From: Lapidilactobacillus luobeiensis
Lineage (GTDB): Bacteria; Bacillota; Bacilli; Lactobacillales; Lactobacillaceae
DNA length: 48,395 nt
NCBI RefSeq assembly: GCF_024345205.1
Contig: NZ_BROC01000022.1
Span: 1 to 48,395, forward strand
Direction of reading: 5' to 3'
Below are positions 14,355 through 26,079 of this stretch, in pieces. The notes below the pieces were generated by a model. It did not search any database. It was not told where the DNA came from and saw only the letters and a list, made by a program, of their open reading frames with translations. The stretch's first letter is position 1. Every line of letters starts with the position of its first letter. Both the position numbers and the translations under genes were made by a program.

Positions 14355-16991
14355 ATGCCACAGAAAACCAAAGATACGCCGATGATGCAACAATATTTGG
14401 CGATCAAAAAAGATTATCCCGACACCTTTTTATTTTATCGGATCGGTGATTTTTACGAATTGTTTTATGACGATGCGATCAAGGGGTCGCAGATCCTTGA
14501 ATTGACTCTGACCGCGCGGAATAAAAGCGCTCAAGATCCGATCCCGATGTGTGGCGTGCCCCATCACGCAGCTCAAAATTATATTGATATTTTAGTTGAT
14601 AAAGGTTATAAAGTCGCGATCTGTGAACAAATGGAAGATCCTAAACTGGCGCAGGGGATGGTCAAGCGGGAAGTGATCCAGCTGATCACCCCGGGCACGA
14701 TGATGGATCAAGATCCTAGTACGGCGAAGCAAAATAATTATTTGGCCGCGCTTCATGTTGTGACTGGCCATTACGCATTGGCGTACGCCGATTTGACCAC
14801 TGGCGAAGTTCGGGTGACACAATTGCGTGATTTCAACGAGGTCTTGAATGAGGTCTTGAACCTTAATTCTAAAGAGATCATTGTCGATCAGACCGTCCCG
14901 GCTCCAGATCAAGCAACTTTTGCGAAGATGGGGCTTTTATTATCGCAGAATGAACAGTTACAGAATTCCAGTGAATTTAGTTATACAGCTCAACGATTGA
15001 CCGCCTCAGCCGAAAAAAGTGTTTTAAAGTCACTGATCAGTTACTTATTGGCGACGCAAAAAAGGTCCTTAGGTCATTTACAGATTGCCGAGTCCTATCA
15101 AGTTGATCAGTTCTTGCGGATGGATCATTCAGTCAAAGCTAATTTGGAGATTTTTCGATCCTTACGTACAGGCAAACGTGATGGGACCTTGCTTTGGTTA
15201 TTGGATAAAACAAAAACGGCCATGGGTGGCCGTTTATTGAAGCAATGGCTGAATCGACCTTTACTAGATCAGAGTGAATTGGCTGCGCGTCAAGATACGG
15301 TTCAGGTTTTGATCAATCATTACTTTGATCGGATCGCTTTGCAAGAGGCTTTACAGAAAGTATATGATCTGGAACGCTTAGCTGGGCGAATCGCTTTTGG
15401 TAGCGCTAATGGTCGGGATTTGATCCAATTACGTAATTCACTGGATCAAGTGCCCGTGATCATTGCCCAATTGGAAAAATTGCAAGGGACTGCTCTGGAC
15501 CATTATCGAACTCAGCTTGATGATCTGCCAGAGATCCGCGGCCTGATCACGGACGCGATCGATGAGGACGCGCCGATCGCGATCACGGAAGGCCATGTGA
15601 TCAAGGCCGGTTATAATGATCAATTGGATCAATATCGTGACGCGATGAATAATGGCAAAGGTTGGTTGGCACAATTAGAAGCCAAAGAACGGCATTTGAC
15701 TGGGATCAGTACACTCAAGGTCGGCTATACGCGTGTTTTTGGTTATTATATCGAAGTGACCAATGCCAACAAGCAATTGGTGCCGACTGATCGTTACCAG
15801 CGTAAACAGACCTTAGTCAACGCTGAGCGTTATATCACCCCTGAATTAAAGGAACATGAAGCGTTTATTTTGCAAGCGCAGGAACAATCGACACAGTTGG
15901 AACATGAATTGTTCGTTGATGTTCGTGATCAAGTCAAAGCGGCAACCGAACAGATCCAGGACTTGGCTAAGGTTTTAGCGGCTTTGGATGTGCTTCAGAG
16001 TTTTGCGGTCGTCAGTGAGAAGGAACATTATGTTCGGCCAAGATTAACCATGGCGGATCAAACGATCAAGATCAGTCAAGGTCGACATCCGGTGGTCGAG
16101 AAGGTTTTAGGCGCCAATGAATTCATTCCTAATTCACTGATGATGGATGAACAGACTTCGATCTTATTGATCACGGGTCCGAATATGTCCGGTAAAAGCA
16201 CATACATGCGGCAATTGGGTCTGATCGTGATCATGGCTCAGATCGGCTGTTTTGTACCGGCGGAACGGGCAGAATTACCGATTTTTGATCAAATTTTTAC
16301 TCGGATCGGGGCGGCCGATGATCTGATCTCTGGCGAAAGTACCTTTATGGTGGAGATGAAAGAGGCCAATCACGCGTTGAGCCAAGCCACCAAGCGAAGC
16401 CTCCTGCTATTTGACGAGTTGGGTCGGGGTACGGCGACTTATGATGGGATCGCGTTAGCAGATGCGATCATTGAGTATATCCATGACCATCTTGGCGCCA
16501 AGACTTTGTTTTCGACTCATTATCATGAGTTGACTCAATTGGCCGAACGGCTACCTAAATTACGAAATGTTCATGTTGGTGCGACAGAAGATCAAGGACG
16601 TTTGATTTTTCTTCATCAAGTACTACCTGGACCAGCGGATAAGTCCTATGGGATCCATGTGGCCCAATTGGCTGGTTTGCCCAAGGCAGTGATCAAACGA
16701 GCCAGCAAGGTATTACAGGTCTTAGAGGCTGAAGGAAACGACTTAAGTGGCGATAATGTCGTGGCGGAGCAATTACCGCTATTCAATCTCGCAGATGAAG
16801 TCGTTGACAAGCCATTGATACCTGAAGCGGCACCGATCCCAGTCGCGCTACAGAATCTTCAGGCTGAATTACAGGCTGTCGATATCAGCCAGTTGACTCC
16901 TTTAAAGGCGTTGAATCTGGTCGACCATTGGCAGGCATTGCTAGGTACGACGTCCGAGTCTGGTCAAACTGATCCTAGAGAAACAAACTAA
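14355..16991 (+). CDS. mutS: DNA mismatch repair protein MutS
   Basis: 878 residues. Recognises base mismatches and starts repair with MutL. N-terminal mismatch-binding domain with the Phe-X-Glu motif (FYELFYDDA) near residue 35; ABC-type ATPase domain with Walker [10 protein letters not shown] near residue 608, Walker [12 protein letters not shown] near residue 690, then STHYHEL. Start taken at ATG 14355, five bases after AGGGGAG; an earlier in-frame ATG lies within ymdB and lacks support. Cotranscribed with mutL, 45 bases downstream. Confidence 0.98.
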   Translation: MPQKTKDTPMMQQYLAIKKDYPDTFLFYRIGDFYELFYDDAIKGSQILELTLTARNKSAQDPIPMCGVPHHAAQNYIDILVDKGYKVAICEQMEDPKLAQGMVKREVIQLITPGTMMDQDPSTAKQNNYLAALHVVTGHYALAYADLTTGEVRVTQLRDFNEVLNEVLNLNSKEIIVDQTVPAPDQATFAKMGLLLSQNEQLQNSSEFSYTAQRLTASAEKSVLKSLISYLLATQKRSLGHLQIAESYQVDQFLRMDHSVKANLEIFRSLRTGKRDGTLLWLLDKTKTAMGGRLLKQWLNRPLLDQSELAARQDTVQVLINHYFDRIALQEALQKVYDLERLAGRIAFGSANGRDLIQLRNSLDQVPVIIAQLEKLQGTALDHYRTQLDDLPEIRGLITDAIDEDAPIAITEGHVIKAGYNDQLDQYRDAMNNGKGWLAQLEAKERHLTGISTLKVGYTRVFGYYIEVTNANKQLVPTDRYQRKQTLVNAERYITPELKEHEAFILQAQEQSTQLEHELFVDVRDQVKAATEQIQDLAKVLAALDVLQSFAVVSEKEHYVRPRLTMADQTIKISQGRHPVVEKVLGANEFIPNSLMMDEQTSILLITGPNMSGKSTYMRQLGLIVIMAQIGCFVPAERAELPIFDQIFTRIGAADDLISGESTFMVEMKEANHALSQATKRSLLLFDELGRGTATYDGIALADAIIEYIHDHLGAKTLFSTHYHELTQLAERLPKLRNVHVGATEDQGRLIFLHQVLPGPADKSYGIHVAQLAGLPKAVIKRASKVLQVLEAEGNDLSGDNVVAEQLPLFNLADEVVDKPLIPEAAPIPVALQNLQAELQAVDISQLTPLKALNLVDHWQALLGTTSESGQTDPRETN

Positions 16992-17036
16992 ATGATCACG
17001 ATTGTTGTTAATGGATAAAAGAACTGAGGTGACAAA

Positions 17037-19187
17037 ATGGCTAAGATCCATCAATTATCAGCACTATTGAGTAATCAGATCGCGGCAGGCGAAGTGATCG
17101 AACGACCAGCTTCAGTGGTGAAAGAACTGGTCGAGAATGCCATCGATGCAGGCGCCACGAAGGTCCAGGTCTTTTTGAAAGAATCTGGATTGAAAGAGAT
17201 CCAGGTGATCGATAACGGTTCTGGTTTTGACCCAGAAGATCTACAGATCGCATTTTTGCGTCACACGACTAGCAAAATAAATTCCCGCGAGGACCTATTT
17301 AAGATCCATTCATTAGGATTTCGCGGTGAAGCCTTGGCTAGTATTGCTTCCGTCGCTAAGGTGACACTGACGACCAGTAATGGCGCAGTGGCAGCTGGTC
17401 GACGAATGACGATCACCGGTGAAGATGGGCAGATCGAAAAGGCTAGCCATCCTCAAGGCACCACAATGACTGTTGCTGATCTGTTTTATAATACGCCGGC
17501 GCGGTTGAAATATTTAAAGTCATTAGCAACTGAGTTACGCCACTCGGCCGATATCATGAATCGGATCGTGTTAAGTTATCCACAGATTGCTTTTAGTCTG
17601 ATCAGTGACGGTCGAGAATTATTGACCACTACTGGTAGTGGTGATCTACAACAAGTGATCGCTGGTATCTATGGTCTTGCGGTGGCCAAGGAATTGTTGC
17701 CCGTTCATAACAAAAATCTCGATTTTGAACTGAACGGTTATATTTCACGCCCTGCTGTCACACGGTCCAGCAAAAACTATCTCTCTTTCTTGATCAATGG
17801 TCGCTATATCCGCAATTATCAATTGAATAAGGCCTTGATCAAGGGCTATGGCTCAAAACTGATGGTGGGTCGCTATCCAGTCGTGGTGATCGCGATCACC
17901 ATGGATCCGTTGCTGGTCGATGTGAACGTTCATCCCACTAAGCGAGAAGTGCGTTTGAGTAAGGAACCAGAACTAATGGATCTATTGACTCAAACGATCC
18001 GCCAAGTTCTGGGTGCAGTTGATCTGATACCAGATGCCTTGACTAATTTAAAAAGTCATCAAAAAAAGATCGATCTGGAACAATTACAGATCGATCTACA
18101 AAAGGCAAGCCAAACTTATCCCGCAAGTTCGTCAGTACCAGCGTCAACGGTCACACCAAAAAACCCCTCAGTTGATGCTGGCGCACTAACAACACCAGTT
18201 GAGCCAAGTCAACCGCAGAAATCCCGTGATCTCGTTGAATCATCGTCAGCTGTTATGCCAACCAATCTAGAAAATCATCAAGTTAGTCAGGCGCAAAAGG
18301 CCGATCCTAACAACGCAACGCCATCAGAATTGGGACCAATCGATACTAGTGAGCCAGTTACGAATATTTTTCAAGATACCAAGGCGCTGGCACAATGGGA
18401 CGCATGGTTGAAGGCAGACGATCAGCCTCGTGCTTTTACCCGTGAGCCCCAGCCGATGACAAGACCGGCCCAGCCAGTGATCGCGACTTCAACGGAAACA
18501 GTTGTTGGAAACACAGATTTGGTCAGTGAGACGAGCGCTGATCCGGTGGTGGGATCTATTCAGCGATCCACTGAGCGCCCCTTTCCCGAGCTACGTTACT
18601 TAGGGCAGATCCATGGCACATACTTAGTGGCTGAAAGTACAGATGGTTTCTATTTGATCGATCAACATGCCGCTCAGGAACGAATCAAATATGAACAGTT
18701 TCGCGTTAGTTTTGGTCAAGTGAGCCAAGATCAACAGAATTTGTTGGTACCACTGGTTTTGACATACCCTGCTAGCGACTATGTTCAGATCAAAGCACAC
18801 TTAGCCCTATTAGCCGATGTCGGGTTGGAATTAGAGGATTTTGGCGAGAATACCTTTATTCTACATAGTCATCCAGTTTGGTTCCAATCAGGTCAAGAAG
18901 AAAAATTGATTCGGGAAATGATCGACTATTTTTTAAGTGATGGTCAGATCAGTGTGGCACATTTTCGCGAGAAGGCCGCGATCATGTTGTCTTGTAAGCT
19001 GTCGATCAAAGCAAATCACCATTTAGAACCCGTTCAGGCCAAGAAACTGCTTCATGACTTAGCACAAACGGAGAACCCCTTCAACTGTCCTCATGGTCGC
19101 CCAGTCCTCGTCCATTTCGATGACCAGGATCTTCAAAAAATGTTCAAACGAATCCAAGATCCCCATCGATCTTGGTCCGGCGACTAG
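17037..19187 (+). CDS. mutL: DNA mismatch repair endonuclease MutL
   Basis: 716 residues. GHKL ATPase N-terminal domain: ENAIDAGAT, DNGSGF and GFRGEAL motifs in the first 110 residues, TKREVRL near residue 300. The linker from about 340 to 520 is rich in Ser, Thr, Pro and Gln and probably disordered. The C-terminal dimerisation/endonuclease domain has DQHAAQERIKYE near residue 545, SCKLSIKANHH and CPHGRP near the end, the metal-binding motifs of the nicking MutL seen in bacteria without MutH. RBS GAGGTGA precedes the ATG. Confidence 0.98.
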   Translation: MAKIHQLSALLSNQIAAGEVIERPASVVKELVENAIDAGATKVQVFLKESGLKEIQVIDNGSGFDPEDLQIAFLRHTTSKINSREDLFKIHSLGFRGEALASIASVAKVTLTTSNGAVAAGRRMTITGEDGQIEKASHPQGTTMTVADLFYNTPARLKYLKSLATELRHSADIMNRIVLSYPQIAFSLISDGRELLTTTGSGDLQQVIAGIYGLAVAKELLPVHNKNLDFELNGYISRPAVTRSSKNYLSFLINGRYIRNYQLNKALIKGYGSKLMVGRYPVVVIAITMDPLLVDVNVHPTKREVRLSKEPELMDLLTQTIRQVLGAVDLIPDALTNLKSHQKKIDLEQLQIDLQKASQTYPASSSVPASTVTPKNPSVDAGALTTPVEPSQPQKSRDLVESSSAVMPTNLENHQVSQAQKADPNNATPSELGPIDTSEPVTNIFQDTKALAQWDAWLKADDQPRAFTREPQPMTRPAQPVIATSTETVVGNTDLVSETSADPVVGSIQRSTERPFPELRYLGQIHGTYLVAESTDGFYLIDQHAAQERIKYEQFRVSFGQVSQDQQNLLVPLVLTYPASDYVQIKAHLALLADVGLELEDFGENTFILHSHPVWFQSGQEEKLIREMIDYFLSDGQISVAHFREKAAIMLSCKLSIKANHHLEPVQAKKLLHDLAQTENPFNCPHGRPVLVHFDDQDLQKMFKRIQDPHRSWSGD

Positions 19188-19363
19188 CTAAATTTGACTG
19201 GACCAGATTGCCCGAGTCATTGGAACGGGATCACTAACCAGGGGTGTCAATTGCATTGGACCACGTCAATGTGACCTAGTCTGTCAGCTGACGGAATTAC
19301 TTAGGCTGAAAAAGTACGACCTGGAGCCCCATCCTACCTGTCAGCTACCAATACCACCCGCAG

Positions 19364-19411
19364 CACAAGTCGTGGTCGCAGAAACTAACTCGCACCACGA
19401 CTCGGCTTGTG
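19364..19411. repeat. Bulged hairpin overlapping the ruvA promoter
   Basis: CACAAG+TCGTGGT (19364-19376) faces ACCACGA+CTTGTG (19394-19411) with a five-base bulge CTCGG. The 3' arm overlaps the -35 at 19407. It could be the mutL terminator stem (only a weak T-run) or an operator. Confidence 0.5.
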
Positions 19412-19436
19412 GTCACGATTTCTTTTGTGCTACAAT
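19407..19436 (+). promoter_or_regulatory. Promoter of ruvA-ruvB
   Basis: TTGTGG, 18-bp spacer, TACAAT (19431-19436), about 40 bases before ruvA. The 287-base gap from mutL means that ruvAB need not depend on the mut operon. Confidence 0.6.
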
Positions 19437-19474
19437 GCTAAGACTAGTAAGGTCAACAGAAAAGTAGGGATCAC

Positions 19475-20068
19475 ATGTATGAATATCTAACCGGCCAGGT
19501 CACCGTGATCAAGCCGGAATATTTAGTTTTGGAACTGGGCGGCGTCGGCTATCGCTTGTTAGTTGGCAATCCGTTCAAATATCAGTTGCAGCAGACGGCG
19601 ACAATTTACGTTCAGCAAGTCATTCGCGAAAGTGAACAAGTTCTGTACGGTTTTGTGGATGAGGCGGAAAAGAGTTTGTTTGAACGGCTGACCAGTGTTT
19701 CGGGTATCGGTCCGAAAAGCGCGATGGCGATCTTGGCGGCAGATGATCACAGCGGTTTGTTGAACGCCATTGCCAATGAGGATGTCAAATTCCTGACGAA
19801 ATTCCCTGGCGTTGGCAAGAAGACCGCGCAACAGATCATTCTGGATCTGAAGGATAAAATCAAGATCACGCCAGAAATGACCACTGATTTGAATCAGGAC
19901 TTGTTTGCGCCAACCAATGATCAAACTTTGCAAGATGGTTTAGCCGCCTTACAAGCGTTGGGCTACTCTGCCCGTGAGCTGCAACGGATCGAGCCCAAAT
20001 TAGCGTTACTTAATGCGAAAACACCGGATGTTTATGTGCGCGAAGGACTCCGGCTACTCAGCAAATAA
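19475..20068 (+). CDS. ruvA: Holliday junction branch migration protein RuvA
   Basis: 197 residues, tetrameric DNA-binding subunit that loads RuvB on four-way junctions. N-terminal OB-fold (MYEYLTGQVT...VGYRL), two helix-hairpin-helix motifs (LTSVSGIGPKSAMAIL near 72 and LTKFPGVGKKTAQQII near 107), and a small RuvB-binding domain at the C-terminus (DGLAALQALGYS). Start: ATG with TAGGGATC upstream. ruvB follows 37 bases after. Confidence 0.97.
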   Translation: MYEYLTGQVTVIKPEYLVLELGGVGYRLLVGNPFKYQLQQTATIYVQQVIRESEQVLYGFVDEAEKSLFERLTSVSGIGPKSAMAILAADDHSGLLNAIANEDVKFLTKFPGVGKKTAQQIILDLKDKIKITPEMTTDLNQDLFAPTNDQTLQDGLAALQALGYSARELQRIEPKLALLNAKTPDVYVREGLRLLSK

Positions 20069-20105
20069 AAAATGAAATGAGTTTTGTGGAAAGGAGTTGG
20101 CGCCA

Positions 20106-21119
20106 GTGGGAGATGAACGCTTGGTTGATAGTCAAGCCGAAGATGCCGTGGAAGCGGCAACCGAATTATCATTACGCCCCCATTTTTTGAACGAATATAT
20201 TGGTCAGGACAAGATCAAACGCGAGCTGACGGTTTATATCGAAGCGGCCAAAAAACGTCAAGAGGCCCTGGATCATGTCTTACTGTTTGGTCCGCCGGGG
20301 TTAGGGAAGACGACGTTAGCCTTTGTGATCGCCAATGAGTTGCAAGTCCACCTGCGGACAACTTCAGGGCCGGCCATTGAGAAATCTGGCGACCTGCTGT
20401 CCGTGTTAAGCGAACTGCAACCCGGAGATGTTTTGTTCATTGATGAGATCCATCGGCTGCCGCGGGCGGTGGAGGAGACCTTATATTCCGCCATGGAAGA
20501 CTTTTATGTGGATATCATTGTCGGGCAGGGACCGACGGCGCACCCTGTCCACTTCCCGCTACCGCCGTTCACTTTGATCGGCGCAACGACGCGGGCGGGC
20601 TTGTTATCAGCGCCTTTGCGTGATCGTTTCGGGATCTTGGCGCCGCTGGACTTTTATCAAACGGCGGCCTTACAGGAGATCGTGACCAGGTCGGCGGCGG
20701 TTTTGCAAACAGCGATCACTACAGATGCGGCCCATGAGATCGCCTTGCGGTCACGGGGGACGCCCCGAGTGGCCAACCGTTTGTTGAAACGGGTGCGCGA
20801 TTTCGCCGAAGTGGCCCACCAAACTTCGATCGACCAAACATTGGCGGATCAAGCGTTGACCCAATTAAGCGTTGACTCGGAAGGCTTGGATCAAGTCGAT
20901 CGTCGTCTGTTGGTGATGATGATCGAATTGTATCAAGGTGGTCCAGTCGGACTGAAAACGATCGCCGCCAATATCGGCGAGGATGTTGAGACGGTCGAGA
21001 CCATGTACGAGCCGTTTTTGTTGCAACAGGGATTCCTGAAACGAACCAGTCGTGGTCGCATGGTTACCACCAAGGCGTTTCAACACTTGCACCGGCCGAT
21101 CCCGGAAGATTTCAAGTAG
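20106..21119 (+). CDS. ruvB: Holliday junction branch migration ATPase RuvB
   Basis: 337 residues. Hexameric AAA+ motor. Walker [10 protein letters not shown] near residue 58, Walker B FIDEIHRL near residue 108, sensor [10 protein letters not shown] near residue 155, arginine finger within PLRDRFG, and a C-terminal winged-helix domain (RTSRGRMVT). GTG 20106 is preferred because AAAGGAG ends nine bases before. A TTG at 20097 directly touches the RBS. Confidence 0.97.
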   Translation: MGDERLVDSQAEDAVEAATELSLRPHFLNEYIGQDKIKRELTVYIEAAKKRQEALDHVLLFGPPGLGKTTLAFVIANELQVHLRTTSGPAIEKSGDLLSVLSELQPGDVLFIDEIHRLPRAVEETLYSAMEDFYVDIIVGQGPTAHPVHFPLPPFTLIGATTRAGLLSAPLRDRFGILAPLDFYQTAALQEIVTRSAAVLQTAITTDAAHEIALRSRGTPRVANRLLKRVRDFAEVAHQTSIDQTLADQALTQLSVDSEGLDQVDRRLLVMMIELYQGGPVGLKTIAANIGEDVETVETMYEPFLLQQGFLKRTSRGRMVTTKAFQHLHRPIPEDFK

Positions 21120-21141
21120 AAAAAAAGAGGCAGACAAAAGA

Positions 21142-23327
<2,186 letters not shown>

Positions 23328-23399
23328 GTTGAAAGCGCTGGAACTTCTGGCTCAGCTTTGGTACAGTATATAGTAGTTTATTAATAACGAGGTGGAGAA

Positions 23400-23861
23400 T
23401 TGAATAATTTACAAATTTTTGCGGCAAGTTCCGCAGGTGCTGGTGGATCAGGCTATTTCATCATTATGATCGTTCTGATGTTCGTCGTGATGTACTTTAC
23501 GATGATCCGACCAGGTAAGAAACAACAGAATCAACGTCAAGAAATGCTGAAAGGCATGAAAAAAGGCGATGATGTGGTGACGATCGGTGGCTTGCACGCC
23601 AAGATCGATTCGATCGATGACGCGGCTGGGACCGTCGTGCTGGATGCTGATGGCATCTATCTGACCTTTAACCGCTCAGCGATCCGGACAGTTACTGCAG
23701 CTAAGGCGGCGGTCACCCCAGACGAAAATACTGAGGCTGCCACTGAGACAACTGAAACGACTGTTGATAAAGAAGCAGCCGTTGATGATGACACGAAAGC
23801 AACAACAGACGCGGCGGACAAGCACGATGATGATTCAGCCGACGATTCTGATCAAAAGTAG
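23400..23861 (+). CDS. yajC: Preprotein translocase accessory subunit YajC with acidic tail
   Basis: 153 residues. One N-terminal transmembrane helix (YFIIMIVLMFVVMYFTMI, near 20-37), then RPGKKQQNQRQEMLKGMKKGDDVVTIGGL, the YajC signature; associates with SecDF at the membrane. TTG start with GAGGTGGAG upstream. The C-terminal 55 residues are an Asp/Glu/Thr/Ala/Lys low-complexity tail, making it longer than the ~110-residue typical form. The 3' end is overlapped, in the opposite direction, by the transposase reading frame. Confidence 0.95.
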   Translation: MNNLQIFAASSAGAGGSGYFIIMIVLMFVVMYFTMIRPGKKQQNQRQEMLKGMKKGDDVVTIGGLHAKIDSIDDAAGTVVLDADGIYLTFNRSAIRTVTAAKAAVTPDENTEAATETTETTVDKEAAVDDDTKATTDAADKHDDDSADDSDQK

Positions 23862-25598
23862 TACGATAATAGCGTGAGGCTCGGCCATAATTGCCGATCT
23901 AAAAATAAAGACGATCGAACATTCTATTTTCTTTGGGAATGTTCGATCTTTTTTCTTTTTTCCGGCCAGATCTATTTTTTGGGTACACAAATAGAGCGCC
24001 ATAAAACGCTCAAATTTTACCAATAAGTTGTCGTTGTTTAATAATGACTTCGTCAGTTTTTTTAGGTTAGCGGCCATAAACACCAATCCCATTTCGTTAT
24101 TGGTTGCCCGTTTTCCACGTACTGAGAAGCGCATAAAATTCATGTTCGTTTTAATATTCCCAAAAACTGGTTCAACTTCAAACTTCCGTTTGGCGAAGAT
24201 TGAAGCAGTCTTATCTGCGCTGAGGTTAGATTTGACGGAATTCTTCAAATCCTCCCAGTGTGGGTTAACGCTGATACGACGGAGGTTACCACCATCTGTA
24301 TTCGCGTAGTAATAAAGCTCAGGTGTATCTGCATTAACTGCTGTATATTCTACGAAGTGCCTCGTTGTCCCGTATTTATCTGTTCGATAGTAGTCCCGAT
24401 GTTTTTCAAATTGGACGCCGTGATCATCGGTATAACGGTCTAAAGTCTTTTCATATAACCAGTTTTGACGCTTCGACATATCCTTCCGATATTTACGTGA
24501 GAGCTCTTTTAAGTACATTGTGTACGGAATGAGTGGAATACCTTTGTACTCATCAATGACGTAATCATAGTTAGGTTCACTTCCATATCCTGCATCAGCA
24601 ACGATATAGTTAAAGTGGTGATCGACCTGTTCAAGGAAAGGTACAAGCGTTCGCTGGTCTGTGGGCCGTTGGCAGACGTAATAGTAGAGTACATACTGGC
24701 ACTGCGTGCCGATTTGGACATTGTACCCCGGCTTGAGCTGGCCATTCATCATCGGATCTTCTTTCATGCGCATAAAAGTAGCATCGTGATCAGTTTTTGA
24801 GAAGCTATTTCGCTCATCGAAAAGGTGACGAGCCTCAACATACTTGGTTTTACGTGGAATGAGGTCTTTTTTCAGTGTATGAAGGTAGTGCTTGTACTTT
24901 CGTCTAAGTCGCTTATTTGGTGAGCCGCCAGGCTTGACCGCCTCGGAATCGATGGCCGTTGTCAGCTCTGTGACCTTCTGTTCCAATTGAGATGCGGCGC
25001 TTTTTATCTTATTGAGAATATCAGGGTCATCAGCGTCAACATTGAGATTGATATTATTTTGAATGAGTTCATCAAATAATTCATTGGCTTTTTGATCGAG
25101 GATGGGTTCATAGCGTTCCACAGAGGCACGCCAAACGAAGCTATACTTATTCGCATCGGCCAGGATCTTTGTACCATCAATAAAAAGCGCCTCATCTGTA
25201 ATCAAGTTAAGTTGCTGGAGCATGAAGCGAAAGTGCAGAAACATTTGCTTAATTAATGTCGCCGCGGTATTGGATGACCTAAAACGATTGATCGTTCGGG
25301 CACTGGGAGTGACATCGGGATCACCAATGAGCCATTTCATCGGAATATTTTCTTCCGCCATTTCCCTTAGCTTTGACGCGGAAGTAACATTACGCAAATA
25401 GCCAAATAGTAACATTTTAAGTAATAGGCGAGGATCATACGGCCGCTGGCCGCGTTGAGCGTTTACCCTTTGTGGGATAAGATCATCCGGAATAGAGTCC
25501 ACAAACAAGCTAATAATGCGAACAACGTGTTGATCGTTGACTTTAATTTCAAGGGGGATTGATAAAGTGGTTTGATTATTGTTATACTGTTTAAACAT
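23835..25598 (-). CDS. IS1182-family transposase
   Basis: About 587 residues, DDE transposase of the IS1182 type. N-terminal domain with RPYDPRLLLKMLLFGYL near residue 50 and PMKWLIG...TPSARTINRFR near 80-105. The catalytic core has LFIDGTKILADANKYSF (first Asp, near residue 140), VADAGYGSEPNYDYV near residue 325 (second Asp) and FEVEPVFGNIKTNMNFMRF near residue 500 (Glu). ATG 25598 is chosen, nine bases after CAGGAG. The frame has no stop of its own: it runs through the yajC terminator hairpin into the yajC 3' end, so the last ~40 residues are probably foreign to the family. Otherwise it looks intact and may be active. Confidence 0.9.
   Translation of the reverse strand: MFKQYNNNQTTLSIPLEIKVNDQHVVRIISLFVDSIPDDLIPQRVNAQRGQRPYDPRLLLKMLLFGYLRNVTSASKLREMAEENIPMKWLIGDPDVTPSARTINRFRSSNTAATLIKQMFLHFRFMLQQLNLITDEALFIDGTKILADANKYSFVWRASVERYEPILDQKANELFDELIQNNINLNVDADDPDILNKIKSAASQLEQKVTELTTAIDSEAVKPGGSPNKRLRRKYKHYLHTLKKDLIPRKTKYVEARHLFDERNSFSKTDHDATFMRMKEDPMMNGQLKPGYNVQIGTQCQYVLYYYVCQRPTDQRTLVPFLEQVDHHFNYIVADAGYGSEPNYDYVIDEYKGIPLIPYTMYLKELSRKYRKDMSKRQNWLYEKTLDRYTDDHGVQFEKHRDYYRTDKYGTTRHFVEYTAVNADTPELYYYANTDGGNLRRISVNPHWEDLKNSVKSNLSADKTASIFAKRKFEVEPVFGNIKTNMNFMRFSVRGKRATNNEMGLVFMAANLKKLTKSLLNNDNLLVKFERFMALYLCTQKIDLAGKKKKDRTFPKKIECSIVFIFRSAIMAEPHAIIVLLLIRIVG
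23913..23960 (+). terminator. Terminator after yajC
   Basis: 12-bp perfect stem GATCGAACATTC/GAATGTTCGATC with TTTTTTCTTTTTT behind. On the minus strand the tail is GTCTTTATTTTT, so it may also stop transposase transcripts. Confidence 0.88.
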
Positions 25599-25670
25599 AG
25601 AGACCAACTCCTGACACTTATTTTTTTCGTCGAATTTAAGGTTACCAGAAGATGGTTTCTATGCCTACAT
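23949..25670 (-). mobile_element. IS1182-type insertion sequence (approximate ends)
   Basis: Carries only the transposase. It is placed between the hairpin at 23913-23948 and the hairpin at 25676-25711, separating yajC from adhE. I could not identify matching terminal inverted repeats or a target duplication by eye, so the ends are estimates. Confidence 0.7.
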
Positions 25671-25720
25671 AAAAAGCCCCAAAATTCCGAAAAAGTTCGG
25701 AATTTTGGGGCTTTTATTTT
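25671..25720. terminator. Strong bidirectional hairpin next to the IS
   Basis: 16-bp perfect stem (25676-25691 with 25696-25711, AAAG loop), flanked by AAAAA before and TTTTATTTT after. Either the original terminator of the tgt-yajC locus or the outer end of the IS. Confidence 0.85.
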
Positions 25721-26079
25721 TGAAACTAGAATTGTGTCCTAGCCTCCACGTTATTTTTTTTGAAGAAAACAAAACAAAATAGGTGTATTACCGCTTCCAT
25801 TGATCCGCTTACAGCGGCGTGACTTTGAGCCGAAACAGTTAGATTTATCTGTTTGGTGACGAACTTGAAACGCTTTATTTACCTTTTGAATCAACAAGAT
25901 ATTTTTGCACGATCATTGCTAAACACCTTGATACAATTGACTTGACAACTCACATGCGAACTTTTTTGAAAATCGGTGAATCATTTCACAGAAATCTATT
26001 TACTTTTAGCCTAGAATAGTGTAATATAATTTTTGTGAAATGGATAACGAAAATGTGAAAAACATTAGGAGGATATCAA
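25721..26079 (+). promoter_or_regulatory. adhE upstream region
   Basis: Contains a Rex-like box (25974-25991), -10 TATAAT (26025-26030) without a convincing -35, a further half-site TTTGTGAAA (26032-26040) just past the -10, and the RBS TAGGAGG. The remainder shows nothing recognisable. Confidence 0.6.
25974..25991 (+). promoter_or_regulatory. Rex-like redox operator
   Basis: CGGTGAATCATTTCACAG fits the Rex consensus TTGTGAAN4TTCACAA at 11 of the 14 specified positions, with a symmetric GTGAA/TTCAC core. Rex represses adhE in many Gram-positives when NADH is low (known). Confidence 0.65.
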
